From: Burkholderiales bacterium GJ-E10
GTDB taxonomy: Bacteria > Pseudomonadota > Gammaproteobacteria > Burkholderiales > Burkholderiaceae_F
Direction of reading: 5' to 3'
Length of the DNA: 64,000 nucleotides
Assembly (NCBI GenBank): GCA_000828975.1
Contig: AP014683.1
Location: 1,879,700-1,943,699, forward strand
The notes under the pieces are model-generated. The model saw nothing but the letters and a program-made list of their open reading frames with translations. It made no database searches and was not told where the DNA came from. Positions 30,348 through 40,343 of the stretch are shown here, piece after piece. Each line of letters starts with the position of its first letter. The first letter of the stretch is position 1. The position numbers and the translations under genes are program-made.

Positions 30348-31291
30348 GCCTGGTCTCCCAAAACGGTCCGTACCTCGTCGAGGCTCGAACGATCCGAAAC
30401 CGACAGGGCGGTGATTCCGGCAGCGATTCGGCGGTTGAGGCCGGTCAACACCTTGCCGGGGCCGCACTCGACGACGTGGGTCACGCCCTGTTCGACGAGC
30501 CGGCGCACGAGTTCGCTCCACCGCACCGGACCCGCCACCTGCCGCGCCAGGGCATCGCGGATCCGATCGGGCTCGGATTCGCATGCCACGTCGATATTGT
30601 TCATCACGGCGACCGACGGCGCCTGCACCGGCGTCTCGGCCAGGCGTGCGCGCAGCCGCTCGGCGGCCGGCTTGAGCAGCGAGGAGTGGAATGCCGCCGA
30701 GACCGGCAGCGGCAACGCCCGCTTGGCGCCCGCCTCGCGCGCCAGCTCGCAGGCGCGCGCCAGCGCCGCCGTGTGGCCGGCGATCACGACCTGGCCCGGC
30801 GCGTTGAAGTTGACGGCCTCCACCACCGCCCCCGGGGACTCTTGCGCGGCATGCGCGCACACCGCCCCGGCGGCGGAATCGTCCAGGCCAAGGATCGCCG
30901 CCATGCCGCTCGTCCCGAGCGGCACCGCCTCCTGCATCGCCTGGGCGCGAAACCGCACCAGCGGGAGCGCGTCCTCGAGGCGCAGAGCGCCGGCGGCGAC
31001 CAGTGCCGAATACTCGCCCAGGCTGTGCCCCGCGAACACCTCGGGCATCGGGCCGCCCGCCGCCCGCCACGCCGCAAACATCGCAACCGATGCCGTGAGC
31101 AGACTGGGCTGGGTGTTGACCGTGCGGTCCAGATCCGCCGCGGGACCGTCGGCGATCAAACTGCCGAGATCCTGCCCCAGGGCATCGGAAGCCCGGCGCA
31201 CCACGTCCTGCGCCGCTGCGTCGTCCTGGAACGAATTCAGCATTCCCACCGCTTGGGAACCCTGCCCGGGAAATACGAAAGCCAGTTTCAT
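30344..31291 (-). CDS. fabD: Malonyl-CoA:ACP transacylase
   Basis: FabD moves malonyl from CoA to ACP. The 315-residue enzyme has the start FVFPGQGSQAVGML, the nucleophile Ser in AGHSLGEYSAL, the Arg in VRFRAQAMQ, and the catalytic His in PVSAAFHSSLLKP. It overlaps fabG and follows fabH by 21 bases. Confidence 0.96.
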   Translation of the reverse strand: MKLAFVFPGQGSQAVGMLNSFQDDAAAQDVVRRASDALGQDLGSLIADGPAADLDRTVNTQPSLLTASVAMFAAWRAAGGPMPEVFAGHSLGEYSALVAAGALRLEDALPLVRFRAQAMQEAVPLGTSGMAAILGLDDSAAGAVCAHAAQESPGAVVEAVNFNAPGQVVIAGHTAALARACELAREAGAKRALPLPVSAAFHSSLLKPAAERLRARLAETPVQAPSVAVMNNIDVACESEPDRIRDALARQVAGPVRWSELVRRLVEQGVTHVVECGPGKVLTGLNRRIAAGITALSVSDRSSLDEVRTVLGDQA

Positions 31292-31312
31292 CGTTGGTCT
31301 TGTCGGTTGTTG

Positions 31313-32299
31313 CTACATGCGAACGAGCACGGATCCCCAGGTGAAGCCCCCGCCCACGCCCTGCAGAAGAACGTGGTGGCCCGGCTGCACGCGGCCGTCC
31401 CGGATCGCCTGGTCGAGCGCCAGCGGAACGGAGGCCGCCGACGTGTTGCCGTGCCGATCCACCGTCACGACCACCTTGTTGAGATCCAAGTCGAGCCGCT
31501 TCGCACTGGCCTCGAGGATCCGCACATTGGCCTGGTGCGGCACGAGCCAGTCCACCTGAGCCGGCTGCATGCCCGCCATGGCGAGCACTTCGCGCGCCGA
31601 CGATTCGAGAACGTCGACCGCGAGCTTGAACACGGCCTTGCCTTCCATGCGCAGGAACGGGTCGCCGGCGGCGCTGCCGCCGGCCAGGTGGGCGGAAAGC
31701 GACAGGATCGCACCGCCGCGCGCGCCGTCGGCGCGCATCCGGCTGGCCAGGATTCCGGGCGCATCGGCCGCTTCCAGCACGACCGCCCCGGCACCGTCGC
31801 CGAACAACACGCAGGTCGTGCGGTCGTTCCAGTCGAGGATCCGGGAAAACACCTCGGCACCGATCACCAGCGCCCGCCGATACGCACCGCTGCGGATCAT
31901 GGCATCCGCCAGGGAAAGGCCGTACACGAAGCCGCTGCAGGCCGCCTGGACGTCGAACGCCGCCGCGCCCCCCGCGCCGATCCGCGCCTGCACGGAACAG
32001 GCGGTGCTCGGAAACACCTGGTCCGACGTGGATGTCGCCACGACGATGAGGTCCAGCGTGTCCGCGGCGAACCCAGCCCGCTCCAACGCGGCGACCGCCG
32101 CCCGCGCGGCGAGGTCGGTCGTCCCGACGCCCGGCTCGGCGATGTGGCGCTGGCGGATCCCGGTCCGGGTGGCGATCCATTCGTCCGACGTTTCGATGCC
32201 GCGGCCGGCGAGTTCGCGGACCAACGCTTCATTCGAAACCACACGGGCGGGGAGCGCCGACCCCGTTCCGCAGATGCGGCTATACATTGTCCGGTTCAT
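31313..32299 (-). CDS. fabH: 3-oxoacyl-[ACP] synthase III
   Basis: FabH starts fatty-acid synthesis by condensing acetyl-CoA with malonyl-ACP. The protein has Cys in [12 protein letters not shown], His in VPHQANVRI and Asn in [12 protein letters not shown] 32299 ([13 protein letters not shown], 328 residues) or ATG 32287 (MYSRI) could be the start; neither has a clear ribosome site. It follows plsX by 16 bases. Confidence 0.95.
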   Translation of the reverse strand: MNRTMYSRICGTGSALPARVVSNEALVRELAGRGIETSDEWIATRTGIRQRHIAEPGVGTTDLAARAAVAALERAGFAADTLDLIVVATSTSDQVFPSTACSVQARIGAGGAAAFDVQAACSGFVYGLSLADAMIRSGAYRRALVIGAEVFSRILDWNDRTTCVLFGDGAGAVVLEAADAPGILASRMRADGARGGAILSLSAHLAGGSAAGDPFLRMEGKAVFKLAVDVLESSAREVLAMAGMQPAQVDWLVPHQANVRILEASAKRLDLDLNKVVVTVDRHGNTSAASVPLALDQAIRDGRVQPGHHVLLQGVGGGFTWGSVLVRM

Positions 32300-32315
32300 T
32301 GCGTTCGTGGTCCCG

Positions 32316-33368
32316 TCAGGCTTGCACCGCTTCCCCACCCGCACCGGCCGTCTGCAACTGGGCGAGCATGGGCACCATGGCCTCGGCGGTGCGTTCGAGC
32401 AGGCGGTGCGAAGCGGCTTCGAAGGCGCGGCGAACGGCGAATTCGAACGCGTACGCATCGGCGGAGCCGTGGCTCTTGACGACCACCCCGCGCAGACCCA
32501 GCAGGGCGGCACCGTTGTAGCGACGATGGTCGACGCGGCGCTTGAAGCGCCCGAGCACCGGCGATGCGACCAATGCGATCAGTTTGGAAATCCAGTCGCG
32601 GGTGAACTCCTCGCGGATGAACCCGGCAAGCATCTGCGCCAGCCCTTCCGACGTCTTGAGCGCCACGTTGCCGACGAAGCCGTCGCAGACGATGACGTCC
32701 ACCGTCCCCCGGAAGATGTCGTCGCCTTCGACGTTGCCATGAAAATTCAACCCGCTCGCGCGCAGCAGCTCACCGGCGCGCTTGACGACCTCGTTGCCCT
32801 TGATCGCTTCCTCGCCGACGTTGAGCAGTCCGACGCTGGGCTGCTCCGCCCCCCCCATCGACGACACGAGCGCGCAGCCCAGAATGGCGAACTGCAGCAG
32901 ATGCTCCGGCGCGCAATCGACATTGGCGCCCAGGTCGAGCATGGTGGTGCCGCCGCCCTTGCGATTGGGAATGGCATAGGCGATGGCAGGACGGTCGATG
33001 CCTTCCTGCGTCTTGAGCACGTAGCGGGCGATGGCCATCAGCGCGCCCGTATTGCCTGCGCTGACGACGGCATCGGCGCGACCGTCCTTGACCAGTTCGA
33101 GCGCGACACGCATCGAGGACGACTTCTTCACCCGCAAGGCCGTTGCGAGGGGGTCGGTCATCTCGACCACTTCCTCCGCATGCACAACCTCGATCCGCTC
33201 TCCGCTGCCGAAAGAGGCCGACGCCTTGCGCAACTCCGTCTCGACGAGCGGTGCCCGCCCGACCAGGAGCAAGCGCGCCTGCGGCTCATGCCGGGAGAAC
33301 GAAACGGCTGCCGGCACCGTCACCGACACGCCATGGTCGCCCCCCATACAATCGATTGCGATACGCAT
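32316..33368 (-). CDS. plsX: Phosphate acyltransferase PlsX
   Basis: PlsX makes acyl-phosphate from acyl-ACP for phospholipid synthesis. The 350-residue protein starts [13 protein letters not shown] and has the family stretches [25 protein letters not shown] and [16 protein letters not shown] use the ATG at 33368, because the nine extra residues of the longer frame are not conserved. Confidence 0.95.
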   Translation of the reverse strand: MRIAIDCMGGDHGVSVTVPAAVSFSRHEPQARLLLVGRAPLVETELRKASASFGSGERIEVVHAEEVVEMTDPLATALRVKKSSSMRVALELVKDGRADAVVSAGNTGALMAIARYVLKTQEGIDRPAIAYAIPNRKGGGTTMLDLGANVDCAPEHLLQFAILGCALVSSMGGAEQPSVGLLNVGEEAIKGNEVVKRAGELLRASGLNFHGNVEGDDIFRGTVDVIVCDGFVGNVALKTSEGLAQMLAGFIREEFTRDWISKLIALVASPVLGRFKRRVDHRRYNGAALLGLRGVVVKSHGSADAYAFEFAVRRAFEAASHRLLERTAEAMVPMLAQLQTAGAGGEAVQA

Positions 33369-33669
33369 AATCGGCGTTTTCTCTGTGCGCGCCATCGGAG
33401 CTTCGACAACGGCGATGCTTGCGATGGAAACCCGGAGGATCGGCTACGAAGGGGGTCTGCGACCCCCTTCGCGCATCCCCCGCGGCCTTTACAACTGTGC
33501 CATGGGCGGTCAGGCATCAGCAATGCAGAGCGCATCGCGCCCCGCGAAAAATCCGCGAGATCGAACCATGGATCCTCCGCACGTTCTGCTCACGAACCTG
33601 CACGCACATGCGGAGCGGGGCAGCCTTCGACGTGCGGGCTGCCGCGCCGTTTGCCGCGCCGTCTGCCGA
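33369..33669. other. 301-base gap between rpmF and plsX with a strong hairpin
   Basis: No gene seen. Its main feature is a perfect 11-base-pair stem with a three-base loop: CGAAGGGGGTC (33447-33457), TGC, GACCCCCTTCG (33461-33471). No T-run follows on the minus strand, so it is not a standard intrinsic terminator; it may moderate read-through from yceD-rpmF into plsX-fab, or be another dispersed palindrome. A plsX promoter may also lie here. Confidence 0.5.
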
Positions 33670-33852
33670 TTATTCGTCGGTCTTGGTCGCGACGACCTTC
33701 TTGCCGCGATAGAAGCCATTGGGGCTGATGTGATGGCGGCGGACCACCTCGCCCGTCACCGGCTCGACCGCGAGGGGCGGGTTGATGAGGAAATCGTGCG
33801 CGCGATGCATGTTGCGCTTGGACGCCGACTTCTTGTTCTGTTGCACGGCCAT
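33670..33852 (-). CDS. rpmF: Ribosomal protein bL32
   Basis: A 60-residue basic protein, [20 protein letters not shown] and onward, with [15 protein letters not shown] typical of betaproteobacterial L32. It lacks the cysteine zinc ribbon seen in some L32. It follows yceD by 36 bases, the universal yceD-rpmF-plsX order. Confidence 0.97.
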   Translation of the reverse strand: MAVQQNKKSASKRNMHRAHDFLINPPLAVEPVTGEVVRRHHISPNGFYRGKKVVATKTDE

Positions 33853-33888
33853 GGTGCGAATCCTGAAATATCTGGGAAACCGGGGATT

Positions 33889-34395
33889 TTAACGAACTCC
33901 GCCGTCTTTGCGCAATCGCGCCAGTTCCGCGAACGGATGCGGCCGCTCCTCCTCGCCGTCGGCGTCCGGTTCCACCGGGAACGGCGCGGCGCAGTCCGGG
34001 TGTCGCGGCGAGATCGGCAACTGCAGGATCGCCTCGTCCTCGATCAGCGCCGCGAGATCGAAATGGGCGCTGCCGACCAGCGGTTCCTCCGGCGAATCGT
34101 CGACCGGGATGTCGGCCAGGTCCGCCTCGGAGCGCACGAAAAAAAACGTCCGCTCGCACCCCAGTTGCCACGCCATCTCCTCCCCGCAGCGGTCACAACG
34201 CAGCCGCAGCGTGCCGTGCAGTCGCAGACGCAGGGTCGGACGGCCCTGGCCGTCGACCCCGCCCTCGCAGCCGTACGCAACCACCCCGTCGGGGCGCGCC
34301 ACGCTCGCCGCAAGGCGAGGCAGCGCGGCCACCGCCACCTCCCCCTCCCGGCGTGCCGCGGTGCGGGAAAACACAAAAACGTCCAATGATTCCAT
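33889..34395 (-). CDS. yceD: YceD family protein (DUF177)
   Basis: A 168-residue protein of the YceD/DUF177 family, linked to rRNA maturation and always next to rpmF. It has the conserved CDRCGEEMAWQL cysteine pair and an acidic C-terminal half (EDEAILQLPISPRHPDCAAPF). I use ATG 34395 (MESLDVFVF); an upstream ATG in frame would overlap the divergent yceF leader. It diverges from yceF. Confidence 0.85.
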   Translation of the reverse strand: MESLDVFVFSRTAARREGEVAVAALPRLAASVARPDGVVAYGCEGGVDGQGRPTLRLRLHGTLRLRCDRCGEEMAWQLGCERTFFFVRSEADLADIPVDDSPEEPLVGSAHFDLAALIEDEAILQLPISPRHPDCAAPFPVEPDADGEEERPHPFAELARLRKDGGVR

Positions 34396-34545
34396 GCCGA
34401 TTGCAGCCGATTGCCCCCACCGAACATCCCGTCCGTGCGCGACCGGAACGATATCCGACGCACGGATCATGCCACCGCGGAGCACGCGGACTGGACACTC
34501 GCGGCGCGGTTGGCCCTCGCAGGCTTGCAGATACACTTGCAAACC

Positions 34546-35136
34546 ATGCATCCCCGCATCGTACTCGCCTCGTCCTCGCGCTACCGGAAAGACCTGCTCG
34601 ACCGCCTGCGCATTCCCTACCTCACGGACACCCCGGACATCGATGAAAGCCCGCTGCCCGGCGAGCCGCCCGCCCACACCGCCGAGCGTCTGTCGCTGTG
34701 CAAGGCCCGCGCCGTCGCGCAGCGGCACCCCGGCGCGATCGTGATCGGTTCGGACCAGGTCGCCGATCTCGACGGAGCGCCGATCGGCAAGGCCGGAAGC
34801 CACGCCGCGGCGGTCGCGCAACTGGTCACGCTGCGCGGCCGCACCGTGCAATTTCATTCCGGAATCGCCGTACTCGACGGGCGCAACGGCCATGTCCAGG
34901 CGGCCTGCGTCGACACCGAAGTGACGTTCCGCCAACTGGACCACGGCGCAATCGAAGCCTATGTCGCGATCGAGCAACCCTACGACTGCGCCGGCTCCGC
35001 CAAGATCGAATCGCTGGGGATCTGTTTGGTCGAGTCCGTACGCGGCGACGACCCGACGGCGCTGATCGGCCTGCCGCTGATCCGCCTCACGGCGATGCTT
35101 GCCAACGTCGGCATCGCACTGCCCTGGCGGGACTGA
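34546..35136 (+). CDS. yceF: Maf-like nucleotide pyrophosphatase YceF
   Basis: A 196-residue Maf-family enzyme; the YceF branch hydrolyses 7-methyl-GTP. Motifs: LASSSRYRKDLLDRL at the start, DIDESPLPGE, KARAVAQRHPGAIVIGSDQVADL with the catalytic Asp, and CAGSAKIESLGICLVE. ATG 34546 begins the conserved fold; the open frame to 34411 is not conserved. Position beside yceD-rpmF as in E. coli supports yceF over the yhdE/maf paralogue. The next gene overlaps its stop by one base. Confidence 0.9.
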   Translation: MHPRIVLASSSRYRKDLLDRLRIPYLTDTPDIDESPLPGEPPAHTAERLSLCKARAVAQRHPGAIVIGSDQVADLDGAPIGKAGSHAAAVAQLVTLRGRTVQFHSGIAVLDGRNGHVQAACVDTEVTFRQLDHGAIEAYVAIEQPYDCAGSAKIESLGICLVESVRGDDPTALIGLPLIRLTAMLANVGIALPWRD

Positions 35137-35852
35137 TGCCTGCGGGAACCCTGCACCTGATCCCGGTGCCGATCGCTGCCGACACCCTTTCGGCGGCCCT
35201 GCCCCCGGCCGTGCTCGAACGCGTCCGGACGCTCCGGGTATTCCTGGTCGAAAACGCCCGCAGCGCGCGCGCATTCCTCAAGACGGCAGGACACCCGGAT
35301 CCGATCGCCAGCCTGCAGATCGCCGAAATCGGCCACGCACCGGCCGGGGATCTGCTCGACGCCTGGCTGGCGCCGGTGCGCGCCGGCACCGACGCCGCCG
35401 TGTTATCGGAGGCCGGCTGCCCGGGAGTCGCCGACCCCGGAGCGACCCTGGTGGCACGGGCACATGCAATCGGCATTCCGGTCGTGCCCTGGGTCGGTCC
35501 GTCGGCCATCCTGCTCGCGCTGATGGCGTCGGGCATGAGCGGCCAGAACTTCCGGTTTCTGGGCTATCTGCCGCAAAACCGCGATGAACTCGCCAAGCGG
35601 CTGCTCGCGGTGCAACGGGACGCCCTGCGCGGCGAGACGCAGATCTTCATCGAGACGCCGTATCGCAACCAGCGCCTGTTCGAGGCGATTCTGCAGACCT
35701 GCGACCCCGGCGTGGCACTCAGCCTCGCGATCGATCTGACCGGTGCGCAGCAGCGGATCGCCACCCACCCGATCGCAAGGTGGCGCGAGATCGCGGCGAC
35801 CAACCCGCCCCCCCTGGAAAAACGACCGACGGTATTCCTGCTGGGAACGTAG
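35136..35852 (+). CDS. SAM-dependent methyltransferase, RsmI-like (tetrapyrrole methylase fold)
   Basis: A 238-residue protein of the tetrapyrrole-methylase superfamily, closest to RsmI, which methylates the ribose of C1402 in 16S rRNA. It has the N-terminal LHLIPVPI strand, the SAM-binding VLSEAGCPGVADPG loop, PWVGPSAILLALMASG, and FIETPYRN. It is shorter and lacks the usual SDAGTP and RKRHEEF details, so it may be the RsmI paralogue often found next to yceF. ATGA overlap with yceF. Confidence 0.8.
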   Translation: MPAGTLHLIPVPIAADTLSAALPPAVLERVRTLRVFLVENARSARAFLKTAGHPDPIASLQIAEIGHAPAGDLLDAWLAPVRAGTDAAVLSEAGCPGVADPGATLVARAHAIGIPVVPWVGPSAILLALMASGMSGQNFRFLGYLPQNRDELAKRLLAVQRDALRGETQIFIETPYRNQRLFEAILQTCDPGVALSLAIDLTGAQQRIATHPIARWREIAATNPPPLEKRPTVFLLGT

Positions 35853-35896
35853 CGCGCCCACGCCCGGCAGGATCCGACATCCCGATGCTGTGGCCG

Positions 35897-36877
35897 TTAC
35901 GGGCCGGAATCGGGTTGCAGGGCCGCCACGAACCGCTCGCACTCCTGCGGCAGCGGCGCCTCGATCGCCAGCCGCTCGCCGGTCACCGGATGCGCCAGCG
36001 CGATCCGGAATGCGTGCAGGAACATCCGGTCGAGCCGTGCTCCGAACTCCCCACGCGCCGCGCGCCGGTTGACCTCGAAATCGCCGTATTTGTCGTCGCC
36101 CAGGATCGGGAACCCCGAATGCGCCAGGTGCACCCGGATCTGGTGTGTGCGGCCGGTCTTCAACTCCGCCTCCAGCAGGGAGAATCCCGGCAGGCGCTTG
36201 CGCAGCGAAAAAATCGTGTGCGCCCGCACGCCTTCCTCCTCGTCGACGAAAACGCGCCGCTCGCCATTGGCGAGCGTGCGCTTGACCAGCGGAAAACGCA
36301 CATGCTGCCGGTCGTTCACCCAGTCGCCGATCACGAGCGCGAGGTAGCGCTTTTCCACCGCCCCGGTGCGCAATTGCTCGTGCAAGGCGACCAGGCAGCG
36401 GCGGGTCTTCGCCAGCAGGAGTACACCGGAGGTTTCCCGGTCGAGGCGGTGACCGAGTTCCAGAAACGCCTGCTGCGGCCGGGCGGCGCGGACCCGCTCG
36501 ATGACGCCGTGGGCGACGCCGCTGCCGCCGTGCGCCGCCACGCCCGAGGGCTTGTTGACCACCAGGAGATGTTCGTCCTCGAACAGGATCGGCGGCATCT
36601 GGGCGGGCGCCGTCGGCTTGGCGGTTGGCTCCGCTCGCCGCAGCGGCGGGATCCGCACCTCGTCACCGAGGGCCAGGCGATATTCGACCCGGGTCCGCCC
36701 ACCGTTGACCCGGACCTCGCCGGTGCGGACGATCCGGTATACGTGGCTTTTCGGAACGCCCTTGGCCCACTGGAGCAGAAAGTTGTCCAGGCGCTGGCCG
36801 GCACTGCCCTCGTCGACCCGTACGGTGGACACGGATCGCGCAGCGGAAACCGGGGATGTTTTGCGTTGTGCAAGCAT
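35897..36877 (-). CDS. rluC: 23S rRNA pseudouridine(955/2504/2580) synthase
   Basis: RluC isomerises three uridines in 23S rRNA. The 326-residue protein has an S4 RNA-binding domain (QRLDNFLLQWAKGVPKSHVYRIVRTGEVRVNGG), the catalytic Asp in GHRLDRETSGVLLLAK, and the family KTGRTHQIRVHLAHSGFPILGD. I use ATG 36877 (MLAQRKTS). The gene is divergent from rne, as in E. coli, where rluC and rne also share a regulatory region. Confidence 0.92.
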   Translation of the reverse strand: MLAQRKTSPVSAARSVSTVRVDEGSAGQRLDNFLLQWAKGVPKSHVYRIVRTGEVRVNGGRTRVEYRLALGDEVRIPPLRRAEPTAKPTAPAQMPPILFEDEHLLVVNKPSGVAAHGGSGVAHGVIERVRAARPQQAFLELGHRLDRETSGVLLLAKTRRCLVALHEQLRTGAVEKRYLALVIGDWVNDRQHVRFPLVKRTLANGERRVFVDEEEGVRAHTIFSLRKRLPGFSLLEAELKTGRTHQIRVHLAHSGFPILGDDKYGDFEVNRRAARGEFGARLDRMFLHAFRIALAHPVTGERLAIEAPLPQECERFVAALQPDSGP

Positions 36878-37409
36878 GTTGCATATACTGGAGGCCGGTC
36901 GCGATTGTAGCGGTGCCCAGTGCACCCCCTGTCGCGCGGCAGATCGCCGCGCGGGCGCCAATCTGCGATGGATGCGCGCGGAAACCGGCAGCGGAGTCTG
37001 CGCGAAAAGGGTCGTTGATTGAATGTGGGTCGCAGAGCGGATGGGCGCGGGCTTTCAGCCGGCAGTCCCTCGCAAGGCGGCTTTGTACAACCCAGCGCCT
37101 GCCCGGCAACTTGCCGCAGGCGCATGCCGAATTCGGATCCAGGGCCGGGTCCGCGCCTCCCCGCTAGCCGGATGGCGGCGCGGCACGCAGCCTCGTGCGA
37201 CAACCCAACGGATTTCCATGCCCGGACGTTCCCTACCGCTGTTTTTCCCACCGTTCGTAACCGAACGGTGCGTGGGTGCACGCCTGTCGCGCGCCCATGG
37301 CGGTCAGCGGACAAGCGTTCCAGGGGATCGGGGTCGTTCACTACGGTTGTCGGCATATCGGACCTGATTCGGCACGTTCTGCGCCGAAAAAGCGGCGCAA
37401 GGAGTGCTG
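36878..37409 (+). promoter_or_regulatory. rluC-rne divergent region and long rne leader
   Basis: There is no gene in these 532 bases. The part near rne includes a strong hairpin: CACCGTTCG (37249-37257), TAAC, CGAACGGTG (37262-37270). E. coli rne has a 361-base leader with hairpins through which RNase E destabilises its own mRNA; length and position here suggest the same feedback, though no sequence similarity was shown. AAGGAG at 37399-37404 is the rne ribosome-binding site. Confidence 0.55.
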
Positions 37410-40298
37410 ATGAAGCGCATGTTGTTCAATGCGACGCACGCGGAGCAGTTGCGCGTAGCGATCGTCGATGGTCAAAAACTGCTCGACCTGGACATCGAAA
37501 CCAGCGGACGCGAGCAACGCAAGTCCAATATCTACAAAGGCATCATCACGCGGGTCGAGCCCAGCCTCGAAGCGTGTTTCGTCGATTACGGCGAAGAACG
37601 GCACGGATTCCTGCCGTTCAAGGAAATTTCGCGCCAATACTTCAAGGCCGGGCTCGATGTCGGCCGCGCCCGCATCCAGGATGCGGTAGCGGAAGGCCAG
37701 GAACTGATCGTCCAGGTCGAAAAGGAGGAACGCGGCAACAAGGGCGCCGCCCTCACCACCTTCATTTCCCTGGCCGGCCGCTATCTGGTGCTGATGCCCA
37801 ACAACCCCCGGGGCGGCGGCGTTTCGCGACGCGTCGAGGGCGAGGATCGCCAGGAACTGCGCGACGCGCTCGACAAGCTCGATCTGCCGTCGGGCATGAG
37901 CGTGATCGCCCGCACCGCCGGAATCGGCCGCGCCGTCGAAGAGCTGCAGTGGGACCTGAAATATCTCCTGCAGCTGTGGAAGGCCATCACCGATGCGGTC
38001 GCCCTGGTCAAGGCGCCCGAACTCATCTACCTCGAGTCGAGCCTGGTGATCCGGGCGATCCGCGACTATTTCAACCCGGACATCGGCGAGATCCTGATCG
38101 ACACCGAAGACGTGTACGAACAGGCAAAGACCTTCGTCGACTTGGTGATGCCGGACGTCTCGGCGCGCGTCAAGCGCTACCGCGACGACGTGCCGCTGTT
38201 CTCGCGCTTCCAGATCGAACACCAGATCGAAAGCGCGCATTCGCGCACGGTTTCCCTGCCCTCGGGCGGCGCCATCGTCATCGACCACACCGAGGCGCTG
38301 GTCGCCATCGACGTCAACTCCGCACAGGCGACGCGCGGCTCGGACATCGAGGAGACAGCCACCCGCACCAACCTCGAAGCCGCGGACGAAGCGGCGCGGC
38401 AGCTGCGTCTGCGCGACCTGGGCGGACTGATCGTCATCGACTTCATCGACATGGAGGAAGGCCGAAACCAGCGTGCCGTGGAACAGCGCCTCAAGGATGC
38501 GCTCCACCACGACCGCGCCCGCGTGCAGATGGGCAAGATCTCGCGCTTCGGCCTCATGGAACTGTCGCGCCAGCGGCTGCGCCCGGCGCTGAGCGAAGGC
38601 AGCCACATCACCTGCCCGCGCTGCAACGGGGTCGGCCAGGTGCGCGATACCGAAAGTTCCGCGCTGCACATCCTGCGCATCCTGCAGGAGGAGGCGATGA
38701 AGGAATCGACGGCCGCCGTGCATGCGCAGGTTCCGGTGGACGTCGCAACCTATCTCCTGAACGAGAAGCGCGCGGAAATCGCCAAGCTGGAAGCCCGGTT
38801 GCGCGTGTCGATCCTCCTGATTCCGAACAAGTACCTCGAAACCCCCCACTATCACATCGAGCGGCTGCGACACGACGACGAGCGCCTGGACAACCCCAAG
38901 GCCAGCTACAGCCGCGTCGTCGAGCCGCCGACGGAGGAGCCCTATACCACCGCTTCGCGCGAACCGCGCAACCGGCGGCAGGTCGCCGTCGTGAAGGGCA
39001 TCGTTCCCGAGACGCCGGCACCGGTCATTGCGACGGCCGAAGCCGCGCCGACGGTGGCACAGCCCGCCCCGACCGCGGCGCCGGCCCACCATCCGGCGGA
39101 TCGTTCCCTCTGGGGGCGGATCCGCAGCTGGTTCGGCGTCAAGGACGAAGTGGCGGTGCCCGCGGCCCAACCCGCGTCACCGAAGGGAGCCGCTGCGGCC
39201 GAACCCGCCGGCGAACCGGCACCGGCCCGCAAGGAGCCGCGCCGGGAGCGGGGGGAACGCAGTGAACGAAACGGCGAGCGCGGTGGCCGCCGGGGCGAGC
39301 GCCCCGCACGCGGCACCCGGGGCGACGCCGAGCGCACGGCGCGCGGAGAGCCCCGCAAGCGCGATGGCGCCCGCCGCGACGTCGAAACCGAAGCCGCGGC
39401 CGTCACCACCGCGGCGGAGGCCGTGCCCCCGGTCGAGGAAAGCCGCGAGGCCGCCGCAACGCAGGCTGCGACGGAAGAACGGACCGGCCGTCGCCGCAGC
39501 CGCCGTGGGCGCGGCGGTCGGGGACGCGACGGAGAGCAGGCCGCAGGCACAGCGGCAAACGAGGTCGAATCCGCGGACACCGTCCTTGCGGCGGGAGAAC
39601 CCGCTCCGGAAGTCATCGCCGGGCCGGCCGTCGACGCGCCGGAAGAAGCCGGGGGCGAAGCCGGTCCGGAAGGGGATGCCGCCGCCGGCAGCCCGGACGA
39701 GTCGGGCAGCCCGGAGAAGCGCCGACGCCGTCGCGGTCGCCGCGGCCGCGGAGGACGTACCGGCGAGCGCGCCTCGGAAGGCGACAACGGGGAAGCGCCG
39801 CTCGGTGCCGAATCGGCTGTCGAATCCGGTGTCGAACCCGAGCCGCAGGAGCATGTCACCGCTCCCTTGGCGGAGGTGCCGGTCGAACCTGCCACGCTGC
39901 CGCCGGCGGTCGAAATCCAGCCGGCTGCGCTGGCAACGCAACCGCTGCCGCAACCCGCCGCCGAGGCGCCCGCCGCTGCGGAAGCGCCTGCCGTGGTAGC
40001 GGCGCCGGCCGCGGTGGCGGCGGAGATCGCCCCCGAGCCCAAGGAGGCGGAAGCCCTCCCCGCGGCCCCGGAAGCGACCACACCCGTGGCGATCCCGACG
40101 CCGATGACCGTGGAGGAGATCACTCCCACGCTGCATTCGGCGGGAATCGAACTTGCGCAAACCGACCCGGCAAAACTTGCCCAGGCCCAGGCCCGGATTG
40201 CGGAAGAGGACAAGCCGGTACGGCGCGGCCGCCCCCGCCCCGTGCGTGCTGCGTCGGCCGAGGAACCGCTCGTGCAGATCGAGACGCAGGGCGACTGA
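37410..40298 (+). CDS. rne: Ribonuclease E
   Basis: RNase E is the essential endonuclease that starts mRNA decay and processes rRNA and tRNA. The 962-residue protein has an S1 domain (about 35-120: [23 protein letters not shown]), the DNase-I-like catalytic core with Asp in VAIDVNSAQ and LIVIDFIDM, and the zinc-link CPRC. From about residue 500 the protein is an unstructured scaffold rich in Ala, Pro, Glu and Arg with two Arg/Gly-rich RNA-binding blocks ([26 protein letters not shown]), ending [11 protein letters not shown] 37410 has AAGGAG six bases upstream; the GTG at 37404 lies inside that site. Confidence 0.96.
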   Translation: MKRMLFNATHAEQLRVAIVDGQKLLDLDIETSGREQRKSNIYKGIITRVEPSLEACFVDYGEERHGFLPFKEISRQYFKAGLDVGRARIQDAVAEGQELIVQVEKEERGNKGAALTTFISLAGRYLVLMPNNPRGGGVSRRVEGEDRQELRDALDKLDLPSGMSVIARTAGIGRAVEELQWDLKYLLQLWKAITDAVALVKAPELIYLESSLVIRAIRDYFNPDIGEILIDTEDVYEQAKTFVDLVMPDVSARVKRYRDDVPLFSRFQIEHQIESAHSRTVSLPSGGAIVIDHTEALVAIDVNSAQATRGSDIEETATRTNLEAADEAARQLRLRDLGGLIVIDFIDMEEGRNQRAVEQRLKDALHHDRARVQMGKISRFGLMELSRQRLRPALSEGSHITCPRCNGVGQVRDTESSALHILRILQEEAMKESTAAVHAQVPVDVATYLLNEKRAEIAKLEARLRVSILLIPNKYLETPHYHIERLRHDDERLDNPKASYSRVVEPPTEEPYTTASREPRNRRQVAVVKGIVPETPAPVIATAEAAPTVAQPAPTAAPAHHPADRSLWGRIRSWFGVKDEVAVPAAQPASPKGAAAAEPAGEPAPARKEPRRERGERSERNGERGGRRGERPARGTRGDAERTARGEPRKRDGARRDVETEAAAVTTAAEAVPPVEESREAAATQAATEERTGRRRSRRGRGGRGRDGEQAAGTAANEVESADTVLAAGEPAPEVIAGPAVDAPEEAGGEAGPEGDAAAGSPDESGSPEKRRRRRGRRGRGGRTGERASEGDNGEAPLGAESAVESGVEPEPQEHVTAPLAEVPVEPATLPPAVEIQPAALATQPLPQPAAEAPAAAEAPAVVAAPAAVAAEIAPEPKEAEALPAAPEATTPVAIPTPMTVEEITPTLHSAGIELAQTDPAKLAQAQARIAEEDKPVRRGRPRPVRAASAEEPLVQIETQGD

Positions 40299-40307
40299 GT
40301 GCGGCAA

Positions 40308-40337
40308 CCCGCCTTTCCCGCGTGCGGGAAAGGCGGG
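40308..40337. terminator. Perfect palindrome between rne and the dehydrogenase gene
   Basis: CCCGCCTTTCCCGC, two bases GT, then GCGGGAAAGGCGGG: a perfect 14-base-pair stem ten bases after the rne stop and between two convergent genes. There is no T-run, so it may be a Rho-assisted or bidirectional stop; its shape also resembles the dispersed palindromes at 11.8 and 13.6 kb. Confidence 0.6.
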
Positions 40338-40343
40338 GCCGGA

